DNA from: Rallus limicola
Lineage: Eukaryota > Chordata > Aves > Gruiformes > Rallidae
Direction of reading: 5' to 3'
DNA length: 64,000 bases
Assembly (NCBI GenBank): GCA_022605955.1
Contig: JAKCOZ010000001.1
Span: 78,666,520 to 78,730,519, forward strand
Numbering within the stretch: the stretch's first letter is position 1; the number at the start of each line of letters is the position of its first letter. Below the pieces are notes generated by a model, which saw nothing but the letters and a program-made list of their open reading frames with translations, was not told the DNA's origin and searched no databases. Below are positions 34,444-48,599 of the stretch, piece after piece. The position numbers and the translations under genes were made by a program.

Positions 34444-37386
34444 TAATCTGTGTGTACAGGGAGCAGCCGTGCATGCACCCTGTGCAGAGTGGGGCAGGCA
34501 GGGCTGGATGTCCACAGCGCCAGTAGGTTTTTGGTCCCCCAAAAGTATCATGGTTCTGCTGAGTAACTGGTAGGGTAACCTGTGTTGGCAGGCGGGCTGG
34601 CAAAGGAAAGGTAATTGCCCACTAGCACAGGTTTAGCCAGCAGTGAGTGAGACAGAGGGGGGGGGGGAAGTGCTGGCTTTGGAGTGGGAAAATATTTGCA
34701 TTGTTTCTATGAGGAAATTAGAAGAACTGGAAAGCTATTCTGATTTATTCTGGAGATAAAGCTGCTCTCTATTCCTCCAGAAAAATACACCCATATATCC
34801 TCTGACTGTATAAAGCCAGATCTAGCACTAGACTCTGCCAAACACCACACGCAAACACACACCTAATTGCTCAACATCAACAGTGGCTTTTTGCACACAG
34901 TAGTAAGTTTAGACAGCGCCCCCCCGCCCCTTCTTGCACCTAGCAATGTCACTGCCATCAGCCCTAACTCACACGCAGGCAGACAAGGTCAGCAAAGGGA
35001 GGTAGGTGGTTTGCCTGCAAGGGTCACGAAGTGAGTTGCCCTCAAGAATTTAACAAGAGAACATGTGACTTTCTGGATGCAGGATGCGTGCCCAGACCTC
35101 TGGCTATAGCTCCTCCCCGAACCTGCCCCCAGGTCCCCTGCTCAGCTGAGGCAATGTATTAGCAGAGAGGGGCCACACAGCCATTTTACCGACGGGACAC
35201 TGCTTCTTCTGAAGGATGCCAGAATTTCCCCTTCCCTGCATTGATCTTCTCCTAAATTACTCGGGAAAGAAATGGCCATGGAGGAAATGTCGACTACCAG
35301 GCTGGCAGCCTTGATGCAAATGTCCAAAGCAGCCAGGTCTGGATGACATTAATCCTTTCAATGAAAGATTGAGGCAATAAATCTGCGTAAGGGGTGGTGA
35401 GGTCTGATGTATGAAGACAGTTTAAAACAACTAAATATGTGTACTGTAGCTTGCCTGAACGATTCACACCTGCCAAGTGACACCCACACATTTCATTGTG
35501 CCTGTCAGTCTGCCCAAGCCCAGAAGGAAAAAAAAAAACCCCATGTTTTCACCTGCTCCTCCTGCTACTGCCCTTCTGGGTGTTTGTGGGGTCAGTAACC
35601 TCCTTTCTCCCGCTGCCCCATTTGCTGAGTCAGCTCTCATGCCAAGATACTGCACCCTGAAGAAAGAAGCCCTCTCAGGTAGGGTGTTTTTGGAAAGTGC
35701 CTAGAGGAAGGGTAGCAGGCATGTGGTGAGAAGCTGTTGTGCTAGGGCTTCTCAGGGGTAGATGGTAACTATAGCTTCAAGAAGCGGTATACGAAGCTCA
35801 TGGCTTCTTACAGCTCTGGCATCCTGAGACCAAAACTCCAGGCCAAAGAAATAATTTTTTCCCAAGCCTCATGATCCTTGTCCGACTGCCAGTCCTGCAG
35901 CACTGATGCCTGTCTGAACACAAGCCATGCCAGCAGCACGAAGGGCTGATCTCCCACAATCTCACCTGCCTCCTGGGGCAGAAAAGGCAATGAGGACTCC
36001 AGCGAGGGGCAGGCTGCTTCAGCTTCCTGTTTCTTACTCCCTCTCACCCCATTATCTTCCCTCATGAAAGAAGGAGGTATTTTTCAAGGTGGGGGTAGAA
36101 GAGAGGCAAATAAGAGAGTGCATGCACCTTCCTTCCCACCCCTTCAAGTACAGCAAAATGTAATGAGAAAAAAACATACACAGAGATGGCCCCCTTTTTA
36201 GTCTTGGAAAGGGAAAGAGGCTATTGCTAGTGGCACCTTGAGATGCAGGATTTCAGAGAGGGGAGAGATGCACTGAGCCAGGAGCTGCAGGAGCAGATCT
36301 GGAAGAATGAGGTTGCTCTGGAGCTGAGGATCTCCAAACCATCTGCAGGAAAGGCAAGGGATGCATGTAGAGGTTTTGGGGATAATGTGAGGAAGGGTAC
36401 AATTATTAATTAGAGTAAGTTTTGAGGGGAAAGCTGGGAAGTCTTAATCTTCAACAGGGGCCAAAATCACTTTGACTTTATGCATTTTGAGAGAGTGACA
36501 GGGGTTTTTTAATCTACCCTGCCACATATATGTGGATGCAGAGAGGGGGTCAAGTCCCTCTGCATATGTCTGTGTGAGAGAGAGAGAGTAAAAAATGCAC
36601 AATCATCTTTGCTTGGTCTAAGGTATGTTGGAAAGGATCTGACTCAGCATTTGGGGTTAAGCACTCTCCCAGAGAAAGAAATAACTCAAGACAAAAGCTG
36701 GAGGACGGTGCAATTGCAGGGAAATTTAATCTAAGTAATACGGGGGCTTCATAAATACTATTCCCCTGGTTCTCAGATTGGCAGCAGGTTGTGCTCCATC
36801 TAAAACCAGGGCAGCTTAGAGAGGTCTGGCTGGAAGACAGGAGGGGGTGGTCCAGTAGCCTGGCTTAGCACTATATCATTTAAACAGAACTCTGCATTCA
36901 ATTCTTCCTGAGAGACTTCATGCATCTGATTTAGCATCCTAAATATGATATCAAATATTAATACAAAATATTACCTCTACCTCAGGGACTCACAAGCTGT
37001 TCTTGCCGTATACTTGAGGCTTTCATTAACTAGGCCGGGGCTGCAGCTCCTTTATTCTTATAGGAACAAAACACTTTTTCTGTGTCAGGGCACTGCTGTT
37101 GCAGAGCAATGAGAGAGGGAATATGGCAGAAAACAGCATGGAATGAACAAGACGATGGAAAAGAAGGAGATGCGAGGAACAGAAGCTGGCAAGTAGGCAC
37201 TGGGGAGGGAAGGGTCAGAAAAAGGAACGAAGTCGTATGACGATGGAGAGGGGAAGAGAGACAAAAGAATGGAAAGAGATGTGGCAAAAGAGAGAGAAAG
37301 AGAAAAGCTGGATTCTGATTCATAAGGCTAAGGCATATTCCTGAGGGGACCAAGGAACTACTCTGGAAATGCTGGGATAACCGCAT
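34226..37386. other. Noncoding intergenic DNA
   Basis: It contains the (GT)n microsatellite at 34411-34441, a G9 run at about 34660, a C-rich patch at 34920 and an (AG)n run at 36575-36588. No supported gene. Confidence 0.4.
34411..34441. repeat. (GT)15 microsatellite
   Basis: Fifteen uninterrupted GT units lie about 190 bp to the right of the gypsy-type fossil. Likely polymorphic. Confidence 0.98.
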
Positions 37387-37432
37387 ATCACAGAATCACA
37401 GAATCACAGAATCTTAGGGGTTGGAAGGGACC
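37387..37432 (-). mobile_element. Very short CR1 3' end (46 bp)
   Basis: Read on the plus strand, three CACAGAAT-type 8-mers are followed by CTTAGGGGTTGGAAGGGACC and then unique DNA. It is an extremely 5'-truncated CR1 insertion. Confidence 0.9.
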
Positions 37433-38394
37433 GATTAATAATTAGCTGCAAGACAGAGTTGAGGGTTTTTTCCCCTTTGGCTTTTTCCATTCTTTTCCCT
37501 TTGCTCAGCTTGTAGGGGGAAGAGAAGTTAGCCAGTCTGACCTGCACAAGCTGGCCCCTGGACTGGCAGGAAGAGAGACAGTACACACACATTAGTACCT
37601 CAGATAGGAGGTGAAGTGCAGTGTCCCTCAGCTAGTGGACACTGGTACCTGCTCTGTCAGTGAAGATCCTCCCTAAATCTAGGCAAATTCTTACCCTCCT
37701 GTGGTCTGTGCTGCACAGCCAGTCTGACTCGATGACTAAACCAGCTCCAAACTGTTTTAGAAGTATTATCTTGGACTGCAGTGCTGGTTTGTCCTGGGAA
37801 TTAAAGGTCTTTCATGGCTCTGCGGCTGCCTTTAGCTGGTCCTGCATTGTACAGATTTTTCCCCTGCTACACTACAGCAGCACACGATACACCGCAGAAT
37901 ACCAAAGGGGTTTGGTTAAAGACAGGCTTCCAGAGGAGAGAAATGAGTTCAATGCTGTCCACAACATTGCACCACAGACGATCTTGTGCTCATGTTTTGC
38001 TGCTTTTTAGGGACTGCTACCCAAACCTCTAAAGGCAACAGGAAGGAAGACAGATGAAGGAGCAGCAGAGTGTTAGTTTTGATTCTCCAAGCTCCCCACC
38101 TGCTTCCACGGAGGGCTAGGTCACTAGATGGGAACAACACATTTGCAGGCGGCAGGAACAGACCCTGTCTTTATTTCTTGTAGATGGGATTTTTACAGCG
38201 TGGCTCATTTGGCCAAGTGAACGCAAACACAGTTCCTGGGTCTGTCAAATTTCATGCTAAAAGGAATCACAGTTTGATCAAGCAGCCTGACCTTTTGTGC
38301 ACCGCAGGTCTTTCATATTCTTATTCCGCTGCCAGTGTAATGACAGGAAGAACTCGTGTTTGATGAAAGCATCTCCTTTGCAGATGAGTATTTA
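37433..38394. other. Noncoding intergenic DNA
   Basis: I see no gene. The stretch at 38160-38390 is complex sequence without repeat character. Confidence 0.35.
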
Positions 38395-40880
38395 GTCTTG
38401 ATTTAAGGACAGCAGGGGATGGGACGTCCATATCTTATGCCAGTGGATGTTTCCTGGTTAACCACCCTCCCTGTTGAAATTCATGCTTCATCTGCAGCAC
38501 AGATTTGTCCACCTTTATCTTCCAGCCAGTGACTCCTGATCTGTTTTTTTCTGCTAGATTAGAGACCCCTTTAGTAGCTGGCATTTTCTCCCCATGATAA
38601 TACCTGTACGTTGCAATCAAGTCACTTCTCAGTCTTCCTTTTGATAAGCTAAACCAACTAAACACTGAGATTCCCATTGTAAGGCACTGTCTCCAGCCCT
38701 CTAAACATTTTAGAGGCTATTTTCTTTTCTCTTAGATTTTTCAGCATCCTCTAAGGGATGGACACCAGAACTGAGTGTACTATACTAGGCTGAGTCTCAC
38801 TAATACTGTTACACAAACATAAAATAAACTCTTGACACCGGACAAGTAAGAAAGATTTTTTTTTTTTGTTCTGCATTGAAGGTTCCTCTTATTCCCCTTT
38901 TTCACTTGAGGGTACAAGATGATCATCGCTTGCCTGGCACAGGCGCTACATCCTCTTCAGATTCAATGTGTTCCCAGACAGTTTTGGTAGGAGCAGCTCG
39001 CATTCTTTCCTCTTAGCTTTGCACTGAGCCATGTCAAAATGCATTTTGTCTGTAAGCACCCACTTGCTATTGAATGCAGTTCAGGGTCCACGACTGCCTT
39101 TTTTCTTGTATTTACTACTCTGCCAAACTTTATGTCTCTATAAACTTTACTGGCTGTGATTTTTTATTTACTTCCAGATCATTAGGCATCAGTCCCACTC
39201 CTGATTGCGGAGCTGTGTGAGACACCATCCCCATGTGAAGAGCTGTTCTTCCTGACAACACTTTTCAGAGGTCTTACAGCTGTTTATTCTTAATCAGTTT
39301 ATGATGTGCTTTCTGGTTGTTGTAAAATCATCCCAGGTCTATTTTTTTAATCAGAATATCATGCACAGCCAACAGAACAGGAGCAAACAGAAATCTGTGT
39401 GGTTATCTTCACCAGCTAAATGTGTGAATCCAAGAAAATCACAACAGGTTTGACATACTCGCTTTCAGTAAGAACATGTTGATTGGCTTTAATTATACCT
39501 CTGCTCATTACTTTATCAGGAGCTGACATCTGGCTATCTGACCTACCATTACCTGGAACAAGCTGCTTGCATCTTTTGATACATTAACACAGCATGAATG
39601 TTCTTCCAGTCTTCTGAGATTTTCCCTCCATGCCAAGATTTGTTTACCATGGGTTACTGCCTCTAATCAGTAGGTGACACAACGAATTTCTTAGGACTCT
39701 TGGGTGCAAGTCATTCAGATCTGGAAACATTAAAATATCTAACCATAGCAGGTGATGTTTAGTATCTTCAGACTCTAAGGGACTGGAAAGTATTTCTTCA
39801 TCTTCTTATGATACCGTTGGGTTTTTTTAATATAGACCAGAAGAAGTACTTAAGTCAGTCTCCCTTTTTCCAGTATATAATAAAATATTATCTCCATTAG
39901 TCATGAACCCATGCAATTTATAGAAACCTCTCCTTGTTGTTGTCAGCTCTATCAGTCACTTGTTTTCAGCTTGTCTTCAGTTTCCTTTATCAATTTTCTA
40001 TATTCATAACTTCTAATTTATATTGTCTGCTGTCTATTTCTTTATACAGTATAACCCATTTATCACGCGTCTTTCCAGTCTCTGATTGCTGCTTTGACTC
40101 TGCAGCTGAATGAGGATGATGAGCTCTCAGCCAAAGCATGCCATTTGTTGATTGCGAAGCCACACTCTTTTATAACAAACTCCTCTGTAAAGACCTGCCA
40201 GTTTTCATTCATCTTTCATGCCTCATTTTTCATCTATTAATTTTGCTGGTATTTTTCTTCTACTGTCGAGAAATTAGCCCTTTGCAACTGCCCTCTGTTT
40301 GCCCACATTTAATGCAATCATCTCTCAGTCATTATCATCTGTAATTTTAGAAACCTTTAAACTCTACCAGCTCCAGCATATACCCTTACAATCAAAGCTC
40401 CTTAAAACAGTGCTTTCATTTTTTGCTTCAGCATGAGGTGTGAAGAAGAGACAGGTGCTTAAAGACTCGCTCACCTTATTTTCTGATTTGATTTAACAGT
40501 CTGGAACATCCCTGTACCAGCCTGCCTCCTGGGTTTTATTAGGTAACACATTAATCTGCATGCATTCGACATCCTCTGGTTCTGGATTATCAATAACTCT
40601 AAATCAAGTAATGATGTCTCTAACGCAGGCTGCCACCTCCACTCCTTTTATCTACTCACTTATTCCTAAACTGATTAAACCCATGGATTTTAACATTCCA
40701 GTCGTGCCAGTTGTCCCACCAGGTTTCAGCAATGCCAATTGCATCAATGAGAATTTCTGTTCTCTTTTGCTTCTTACAGCATCTCTTTGCACTGCGACGT
40801 GAGCAGCTGAAAACTTTCCTTCCCTTATATGCTGCCGCACTAGTGCAGCTTATCTGTGTCAAGGTGAGTTCAACATTAGC
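38395..40880 (-). mobile_element. Ancient CR1-type LINE relic (antisense), internally deleted
   Basis: Blocks run from the LINE 3' side to the 5' side along the plus strand. 'cctgtacgttgcaatcaagtcacttctcagtcttcc' lies at about 38604. 'gtaaggcactgtctccagccctctaaacattttagaggct' lies at about 38680, followed by GGACACCAGAACTGAGTGTACTATACT. Near 39470-39560 'aacatgttgattggctt' and 'gagctgacatctggctatctgacctaccattacctgga' are the antisense of the RT stretch. At 40640-40745 'attttaacattccag' and 'cccaccaggtttcagcaatgcc' match the block seen in many old CR1 copies. All frames are dead. Confidence 0.6.
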
Positions 40881-43800
40881 TTTTTCACTCCTGCACTCCG
40901 TGGCTTGATTCACAGGGTGTGGAGTATGTGATCTGGTATCAGGGTTGTCTCAGCATCCTGGTTTTATAGCAGTGCTAGAGGCTGGGCTTTGCAGGTGGCT
41001 TCCGCTTTTGCCTACAAGAATGGGACAAACTACTGCCCTGGAACTTGGCACCTGTCAAGTCTGGCTGTCTTCGGTCAGCTCGTGATGTGGTATGGTACTG
41101 AATGCCAAGGTGTCCTAAATAAAGGAAGGCAAAAATGTCTTTGCTTCTCATATTTAGAGCTGCAAGGAGTTCTGTGGAGAGTTAGTGGGAAAAGTACCTC
41201 TTAATACTTTGGTACTCTTTGAGAGAAAGAGTCCAGGATACAGATGTATCTGTGCAGCTGCTCTGAAGGGCCAGGGGTCCCTCAGCTAGCAGCCATAAGG
41301 CAAGTCAGAATATTGCCCTCTAAGCTTCAGCTAAATATCTTTTTTGCCTAAGTTGCTCTCCCTCTAATTAAGCATCACAGGGTTCATTGAAATTGGGCCA
41401 GTGGTCACATGTTTAGTTGTTTAGTAATAGAGTGGGAATCAGCGACATCTCTCTATCTTCCCAAAGATTTCCAAAGGGTAGTATTTTAAGTTGTGCAGGC
41501 AGGACCTTCTAAGGCAGATGAGCAACTGTCCGTCATAACAGGATAGCTCCTCTGGGGCCTCCCTGGGGTCTGGGTAGCAAGGACAGTTTGCAGAGCAAGG
41601 GACAAGCAAACAAGAGAAAAATCTTTGCAGCAAAGGACATCAAATGCCAAATAATAAATTTGAGACAGGAGATCTTGCAGTGCTGATAGTTATGCACATA
41701 TATATAAAGTGAAATTATAGATTAAATTGCAGTATAATCCCTTAAAAAATTCTTGTTTGTATAAAGAGCCAGTCCCACAAATGTTGAGGTCTTACTCATC
41801 CATTTTGAATCCTTGGGATCAGCAGGAAAGAGAAGTTGTGTCAATTCATGAGTGGTTTCCTGACCCATATCAGGCTTGTTGGGTTCTCCTGGAGCAGGCT
41901 TCAGGGACAGAGCCAGTGTTGGTTCTTCCTAGAGCAAGGCAGGCATCAGCCAAGCCAGTATCCTCATCTCCTCTGTAAGGGAAAGACTTGTTGGTTACAC
42001 TGCTCAGTGTTCCTCCAGCAGTGGCTGCCAGGGAACAAACTAAAGCAAGAGAAAATAAATCTCCATAGCACAACACATACCTTTATCAGAATTTTGCACT
42101 TGGTCCATGGTTATCATTAGTTTAGACTCTCAGCCACAATCTCTGACACCAGAGCAACAGCAGACAGAGATCTTATTTGCTCATATGCTCAGCTTACTCT
42201 TGTACAACACAAACAAACAGTAAGTACCTGAGAGGGCAGTGAGTGATTTATCTGGGAACTGCAGTGTGTAAAATGGCAATTAGTCTAAAATCTGATTCCA
42301 GTGTATGTTCACAACACAGTCTCTATGCAAAAACATGTGGGGTGGTGCTGTCCAGCTTGCTGTAAGCTTGCATTACCATAGAACAAGGGTCAGGATATGT
42401 ACTTTCTTCCTTTGCCCCAGACTGCAACCACCTTCTCTGCCTGCTGATGTTTCATCTCTTCCCCTGTCACGTTCAATGCCTTGTGAGCATCAATTCACCA
42501 AGTACCAGCACTTTGGGGTGAGAAAAAAACTCAGGTGCCTGCTCCAATGCAAATCATTCAGGAGATGCTTGGTCACCTCTGCGCTGAGTCAAGCATCTAA
42601 AAGGGAATACATCAGAGGAAGGGGCACATCAGCTGTTTCATCAGCCTTTCATCCTGCTGCCTGCATGATAAAATGGAAGAGGAGCTCAGCTCCATCTGAA
42701 CAGTATTAATCATGGCTGGATTGTCAGCAGTGCTACAGGCAAAAAAAGTTTAGCAGTAGTGTGGCTGAAGAGAAACATATTTGTCACAAAAGCTTAGGGC
42801 TTCCCTATGGTGACAGGAGGTTCTGGCATGAAACCCTGGGCTGATAGGGATATGGTGTCAAGTGGCTGTTCCTTTTCTTAGCCCTCAGAATCGTGGTGAC
42901 CTGATGTCTCGGTGAAGATCACAGACCAAGAAATAAAAATAAAATCATGGCATTGCATTTCAACGTGCCTTGGTGGTGCTTAAAGAGCACTCTTGCAGGG
43001 ATCCACCCAGGACATGGGCACCATAATTCATACTGCCTAAACTCTGATTTACACCCCAAGCCTCCCTGTGAAAATGTGCTCCATGCCTTCAGGACTGAAG
43101 TGTCAGGATTTATGCTACCAGACTCCGAGATAATATGACAGATTTGGATTTCTACTAGGTCTCACAAATTCCACCACTTCCCCCAGCGTGTAGCTGTACT
43201 TTATTGCTAGTAGCTCTCTATTTCGGCAGGCCAGCTGAGGGAGTAAGATATTATTCATTGCAAATAAAAGAAATAGCAGATAACACTTATGGAAGCTGAG
43301 TAAACTGTCCTATGGGTCAGGTGTTCAGCTTGCAGCAGGAAGAAGTATAACCAGAAGGTTAGCTTGCAATGGGGAAAAATGCCATAGGCTTTCATACTGG
43401 ACATACACTATATTAGACAGCTGGAAAATTCTGCAGTTAGATATGCAATTATTTAGGTACATACTTCCCCAAAGTGACCTAATCTACCCACTGCTAACAA
43501 AAGCAACAGTAACCCAATGCTTCTCATAAACTGATCAAGCCCCATGTAGCTACGTGGGTTGACCACTCTCTCCCTTGGGTCCCACACAATATAAGACTGA
43601 TGAGTATGAAAGACTTTGAAGCATCTAAACAAAGAGACTCAAAGAGTCAAGAGACTTCCATAGAGGCAGAGAGCCATGCACATTGGTAGAAATATGTATT
43701 AAAACCTGTGATTGCAGAATTTTCATTCTGTGGTGGCTTGTGCTGACCAAGAGTGGTTACAACTGTCCTGCAGGATTGTGAGTCTGAATGCTGTGTGGGT

Positions 43801-46337
43801 GCTTCTTGGCTTTAAGTCTGTCTGTAAAGCATACAATTTTAAATGATGCTGTATTAAGCAGTAGTTATTATAATAATATGTAATAAATCCCTTGGAAAAA
43901 TAATCCAGGCTGGGAGTTTTCACAGTGTTTGTCTTAATGGAAAGAGTCCCAAGAAATGCTAACTCCACTTTTCCTGTTCCATTTGCTGCTTTATATTCCC
44001 CTAGCCTAACTATTCTTACTTGTCTCTTCTTTAAACGAAAGGATCTCATCCTTCTCAATCCTTCTTTAACAGCAGCCTCCCAAGCAGGTAATCATTCATG
44101 CCACCCGTCTCTGAACTTCTTCCATTCCTACCGCAGCCGCTTGATGGCCGGTGACTGGGCCTACACACCGCATCCCAAGCGAAAGCACACGATTGGTTTA
44201 TTGAATGGCTTTATGTTTTCAGTAATCTCTTTCACGCACACTTTCTTGCTCCCGACGCTAGAAGAGTAAATGGGTCAAAAAATGTCTCTCAAACGCACTA
44301 AAACGGAAAAATCTCAAGTACAATCTCTTCCTTCCTCCTGGAGAAGTAACACCCTCTGTGCTGCAGAAAGTGCACACCCATCTTGGCTTTCCAGAGAGGT
44401 GAACTTCTGACTTTCAGTGTGGCTTTCAAGGAAGTTGGCATTTGTTGTTGTTATGGCACGTTTTCAAAGTACCTGTCTCTTATTTATAGAGGTGGGATTC
44501 AGTTAGCTGAAAACGTGAATATCTTTTATTGGGCTATTATTATATGTTAAAGGAGGGGATGCTAAAGGACCTTGCTTTGCCAGTAGCCATTTCTGTGGGT
44601 GGAATTTAGCATTAGGCATCTATAACTTTTAACAAAGGATTCTTTTTTCATATAAAATGTATGGGTCATCTATAACATTATAACTTATAAATATGATGGC
44701 ATAAAAATATATAAAATTCCTGAAATCAGTCCCAGAATATGTAGAGAGGAACACAAATTAGGTATTACAAACCTATTTTGCTTTAGGTCCTTTGTTTTAA
44801 AATGGCATCTGTGTAAGAATCACCCCAGTGAATATACCAGCCCTTGGAACAAAACGCACTATCAGACTAAAAGTTTGCTATGCCTTAAACCAATCATTTG
44901 AAGGGAGGGAGAAACCTCCCTCCCCTTTACCCTGTGGAAAATAAAAATCAAGAACTTTTGGCAAGTCAAAGGTCACTGATTCCTTCTGGCCACCTTTTGG
45001 CATGCCCTTCTCCACTGTCTCCTGGAACCCTAAAAGGTGCAGAAGGACTTTAAGGGTAGGGGCAGCAGACTCCCTGCTGTCCGTGAAAGAGGTGGTGCAG
45101 ACACTCTCACAGGCAGTGCTGGGCTGAGTGCTGGCAGCCTTCTTGCTGACTCCAAGATTTTTCTGCTCCTGTAAGGACTTAAGGATGAAGCTTCTAGACA
45201 CGCAGGCACTTAGACTCTATCTATCTTGGCATATGCCAGCACAGATAAAAGAGTATATGGCTCTGTGCTGAAGCAGTCTGCTAGAGCCAACTGACAAGAA
45301 ATAAATGAAAAATGTAACCATTGTCATTATCAACGAGTGTCTTCTAGACAACAAGGATCATCACCACACCGACCAGGAGCCCAGTCTCATAGAGAGTGCA
45401 ATAAAACAGGAGTAAGGTGACTTTGCATCTACCTCTCCATCTATCGTCCTCTTCAATGTCCAATACTACAGCTTTTCAGTGTACAGCCATACTGCATGGT
45501 CTGCTAATTGGTCCAGGAGTTAGTCCTAATAAAAACAGGCAGCTCTGTGAATAATGACACACCAAATTTTCTTTTCCTTGGCTACTGAAAGCCGCCTGAA
45601 GTTATTGGCATTGGTGCAGAACCAATCCAGTCCTGGAGAATAACCCCAGCCTCCATTATAACTGTGACTACAGAAATGAGCATTAAGAATTTGCAGAACT
45701 TTACCAGTTCCTTGTGACACCACATGTGTTAGACAGGTCTCCTATATGCAGAGATCTTCCCCAGGCAAGCACTGAGCTATTACAATGGACTTGCAGGTAT
45801 GAACTATGAATCCTTGGAATACTGAGTGTATCTTTTGGATTAAAAACAGTGCAGCCTCTGAATCTTACGCTGCATGTATTTGATGCCCGCTTGCCTATCA
45901 GCAAGCAGCGCAGGTGATGAGCAGACGTGAGTCTAGAAAAGAAATATCTAAGGGGGTTGTGACTCCATGCAAATACCCATGGATTAAGCAGCATCTTAGA
46001 GAACTTGCTGGATGTGACACATTTTAAAGTGGCATGGAGAGCTGCTCAGCCTGTTATTTGATCTTGCTCGTGTTTACCACCAAAGAATCTGAATATTTAG
46101 CAGTGAATGTATGCAAATCCTGCAGTGAGACAGCAGGGAAGTGGCGGTCAGTCAGCAGGGTAGTTATCTGCTAGAGACGGTTCCTTTCTGAACAGCTCTT
46201 TAAGCGTCACATTCTCCTGCAATGTTCAGATACGTTGCTGTGGTGGGAAGATGAGTGGATAACAGATGCATTAAAAGGATGCCGTGGTTCAAGATGATGT
46301 GGTTCAGGTCATTAGCCAATAGTTCGATGGGTCACGT
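40881..46337. other. Noncoding intergenic DNA
   Basis: I could not support any exon in this 5.4-kb AT-richer stretch. A 107-codon minus frame at 44878-45201 has no recognisable domain. Possible CR1 traces near 44095-44125 are too short to call. Confidence 0.4.
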
Positions 46338-46485
46338 GCAGTCTCCATCCTTGGATGTTTTCTAGATCAGACTGGACAAAGCCCCGAGCAACTTGGTCTG
46401 ATCTCATAGTTGGCCCTGCTCTGAGCAGGGGATTGGACCAAATGACCTTCTGAGGTCCCTTTCAACCTGAATTAATTTACCCTAT
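46338..46485 (+). mobile_element. CR1 LINE 3' fragment, older copy
   Basis: AGTCTCCATCCTTGGATG, 'gactggacaaagccccgagcaacttggtctgatctcatagttggccctgctctgagcaggggattggacc' and 'tgaggtccctttcaacc' are CR1 3' end blocks. The terminal 8-mers have decayed. Confidence 0.85.
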
Positions 46486-48599
46486 GGTTCTTCATGGGGT
46501 GGTGGGGGCAGAGGTTTGGTTTGGCTGGGGTCTTTTTGGGTTAGTTGGGGTTTTTTTTTGAACAAGAGTAATCTGCATTATCCAGTAAGAGCTATCTGAC
46601 AGGTCCTGTTGCCAGGGACCCAAATCAGTCCTCTGATGCCAGAACAGCTTCATGGTCTGGCATGCTTTCTTAGCTGACTGCAATCTTTCTATTAGTTTCA
46701 CTCCTTGCAACATACACTTTGAAAGCATTCTGCACTCAATGAAGCCAAAGGTCTAGAAAAAGAATATCAACAGGGAGTCTGTGGCTGTGAAACGCACAGC
46801 CAGAGGTCAGGCTAAAATTGATGAACAGTAACTATAAACTCCCATTGCCTTACACAAACACATTTTCCTTTCATTAGGAGTAGAAAAATATGGTGGCTGT
46901 TTTCCACACATGACATCCCCCCACAAATATATAGCTTTCATTTTTTTCCCCCAAAGTTTCCCCCACCAACTTTGTTTCATTAAGGAATGAATGCTAAATC
47001 ATAATTTCTGTTTTGTGTCATGTGGGCCATGTTTCTTCAGTTACATCAAGCAATTTCATTCTATTTCAGTTCTAATAGAAAATGTTTGTTTGTTTTAATA
47101 CCCCTTGCTCAGCCTAAACAAACAAAAAATTGGAGAAGAATCAAGTGCTTTTTTTATTCTGAAGAATTAAAATCTCCACAGGAACAAACATTCCTCATGA
47201 GCATCCGTGCCTTTGAAAACTCAGTTGTTGTCCAGAAAAAAAAAAAAATAGAAAAAAGAAAGAAAACCAAGCCTTTGATGAGCATATTAGCAGCTCACTC
47301 TAACTACAATAACAGATAAAACTGTCTGGAAGCAAAAGAGCAAAATAACCTCTTAAAACAGATAGCTGCCTGTGATGGCTTTTTATGGACTGACAAACTT
47401 GGCTCAGCAAGCTCCTGCACTGCTTCTTCAAGACACTCTCCCACCCCCAGCTTTGGGCTACTGTGCAGTAGAAATCCCTGCACCATTACAGGAACCTCTC
47501 TGTGAACGGCTGTGATGCATATAGGGGCTATATATAGTCTGAAATCAGGTTAATTGTCTATAGTTGTGCCCTTCACTCTCTTTGTCAAGTTTATTGTTGC
47601 TGAAAGGTGTCATCCTGACAACTGCTGAGACTGAAATCCCCCATCTTCCATAGCAGAGGTGACTCCAAATGTAGGACAGGCTCCAGCAACTTTTCATCCT
47701 TTCTGAATAGTCTGGGTGTAAGGGGGACAATAGTGGTAACAGTTTTGTGACTTGGACAGTTCCTCAAGGACAGGATCACCCACAAGAGGTTGTTGTTATT
47801 AGATGGTAGCCACTTTTGGTTACTTTGAGTAAGTCCAGGTCCCGTCAAGGAACAAGACAAGGCTTTTTGTACGGTGCATCCAGTATCCCCCTGGAAAAAA
47901 AAAATCCAATGAATGAAGCCAAGGCAGAGCTGAGCACAGGTACAGGTGTCCAGGAGATTTATTTAAGCTCAGGTCTGGTCTAATGAGCAGAGGGTGCATG
48001 GATGGAGGGACAGGTAAGCCAACCAGGGCAGTTAAGGTCTGTCAGTGCCTTCCAGGCATGACAGCTAAAAGGTTGTAAATAAGGGGGAGCATCATTAAAC
48101 AGAGATTGTGAAAACAGAATCACAGGGAGCTGGCTCATAGCACCTTGTGAACAACTGCCTTAGGGCTAAGTGTGAACTGATTATTCCACTTATTTTGTAG
48201 TTTTGTTTTTTGGTGGGGTTTGTTGTTTGTTGTGGGCTCGGGGGGGGGGGGTGTTTGTTTTTTTTGTGGTTTGGGGGTGGGGGTTAAGGGCAAAAAGCAT
48301 TTTCTTTTTGCACTGGGCTACGAGCAGTAATACATGGGCACTCAGCAGCACAACTGTGGGTTCAACACAGAACAGCAAGGTATATTAGGGAGAAATCAAG
48401 GGCTTGGGGGAGGAGAAGAGGTTAGCCCATGCAAAAGAGCAGAACTTGCAGGGCTACCCAGTAGGTGAAAACAACCATGGCTACCAATTTTCATGTGTCA
48501 AGGTCTAAGTGGATCACTGTCACAAAGGCATTTCTTTCCAAAGTATACATGAAAACATGAGGTGTGCCACCAGCTACTTTACTACATCTTTCCTACATT
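46486..48599. other. Noncoding intergenic DNA
   Basis: No gene. A T/G-rich simple stretch with a G12 run lies at 48195-48290, and a 13-A run lies near 47237-47249. Confidence 0.4.

Noticed and set aside
34285..34603. Frames rich in Thr-His or Cys-Val repeats
   Set aside because: They are translations of the (GT)15 microsatellite.
44878..45201. 107-codon minus-strand open frame with a protein-like look
   Set aside because: No domain recognised and no acceptor or donor that I could defend.
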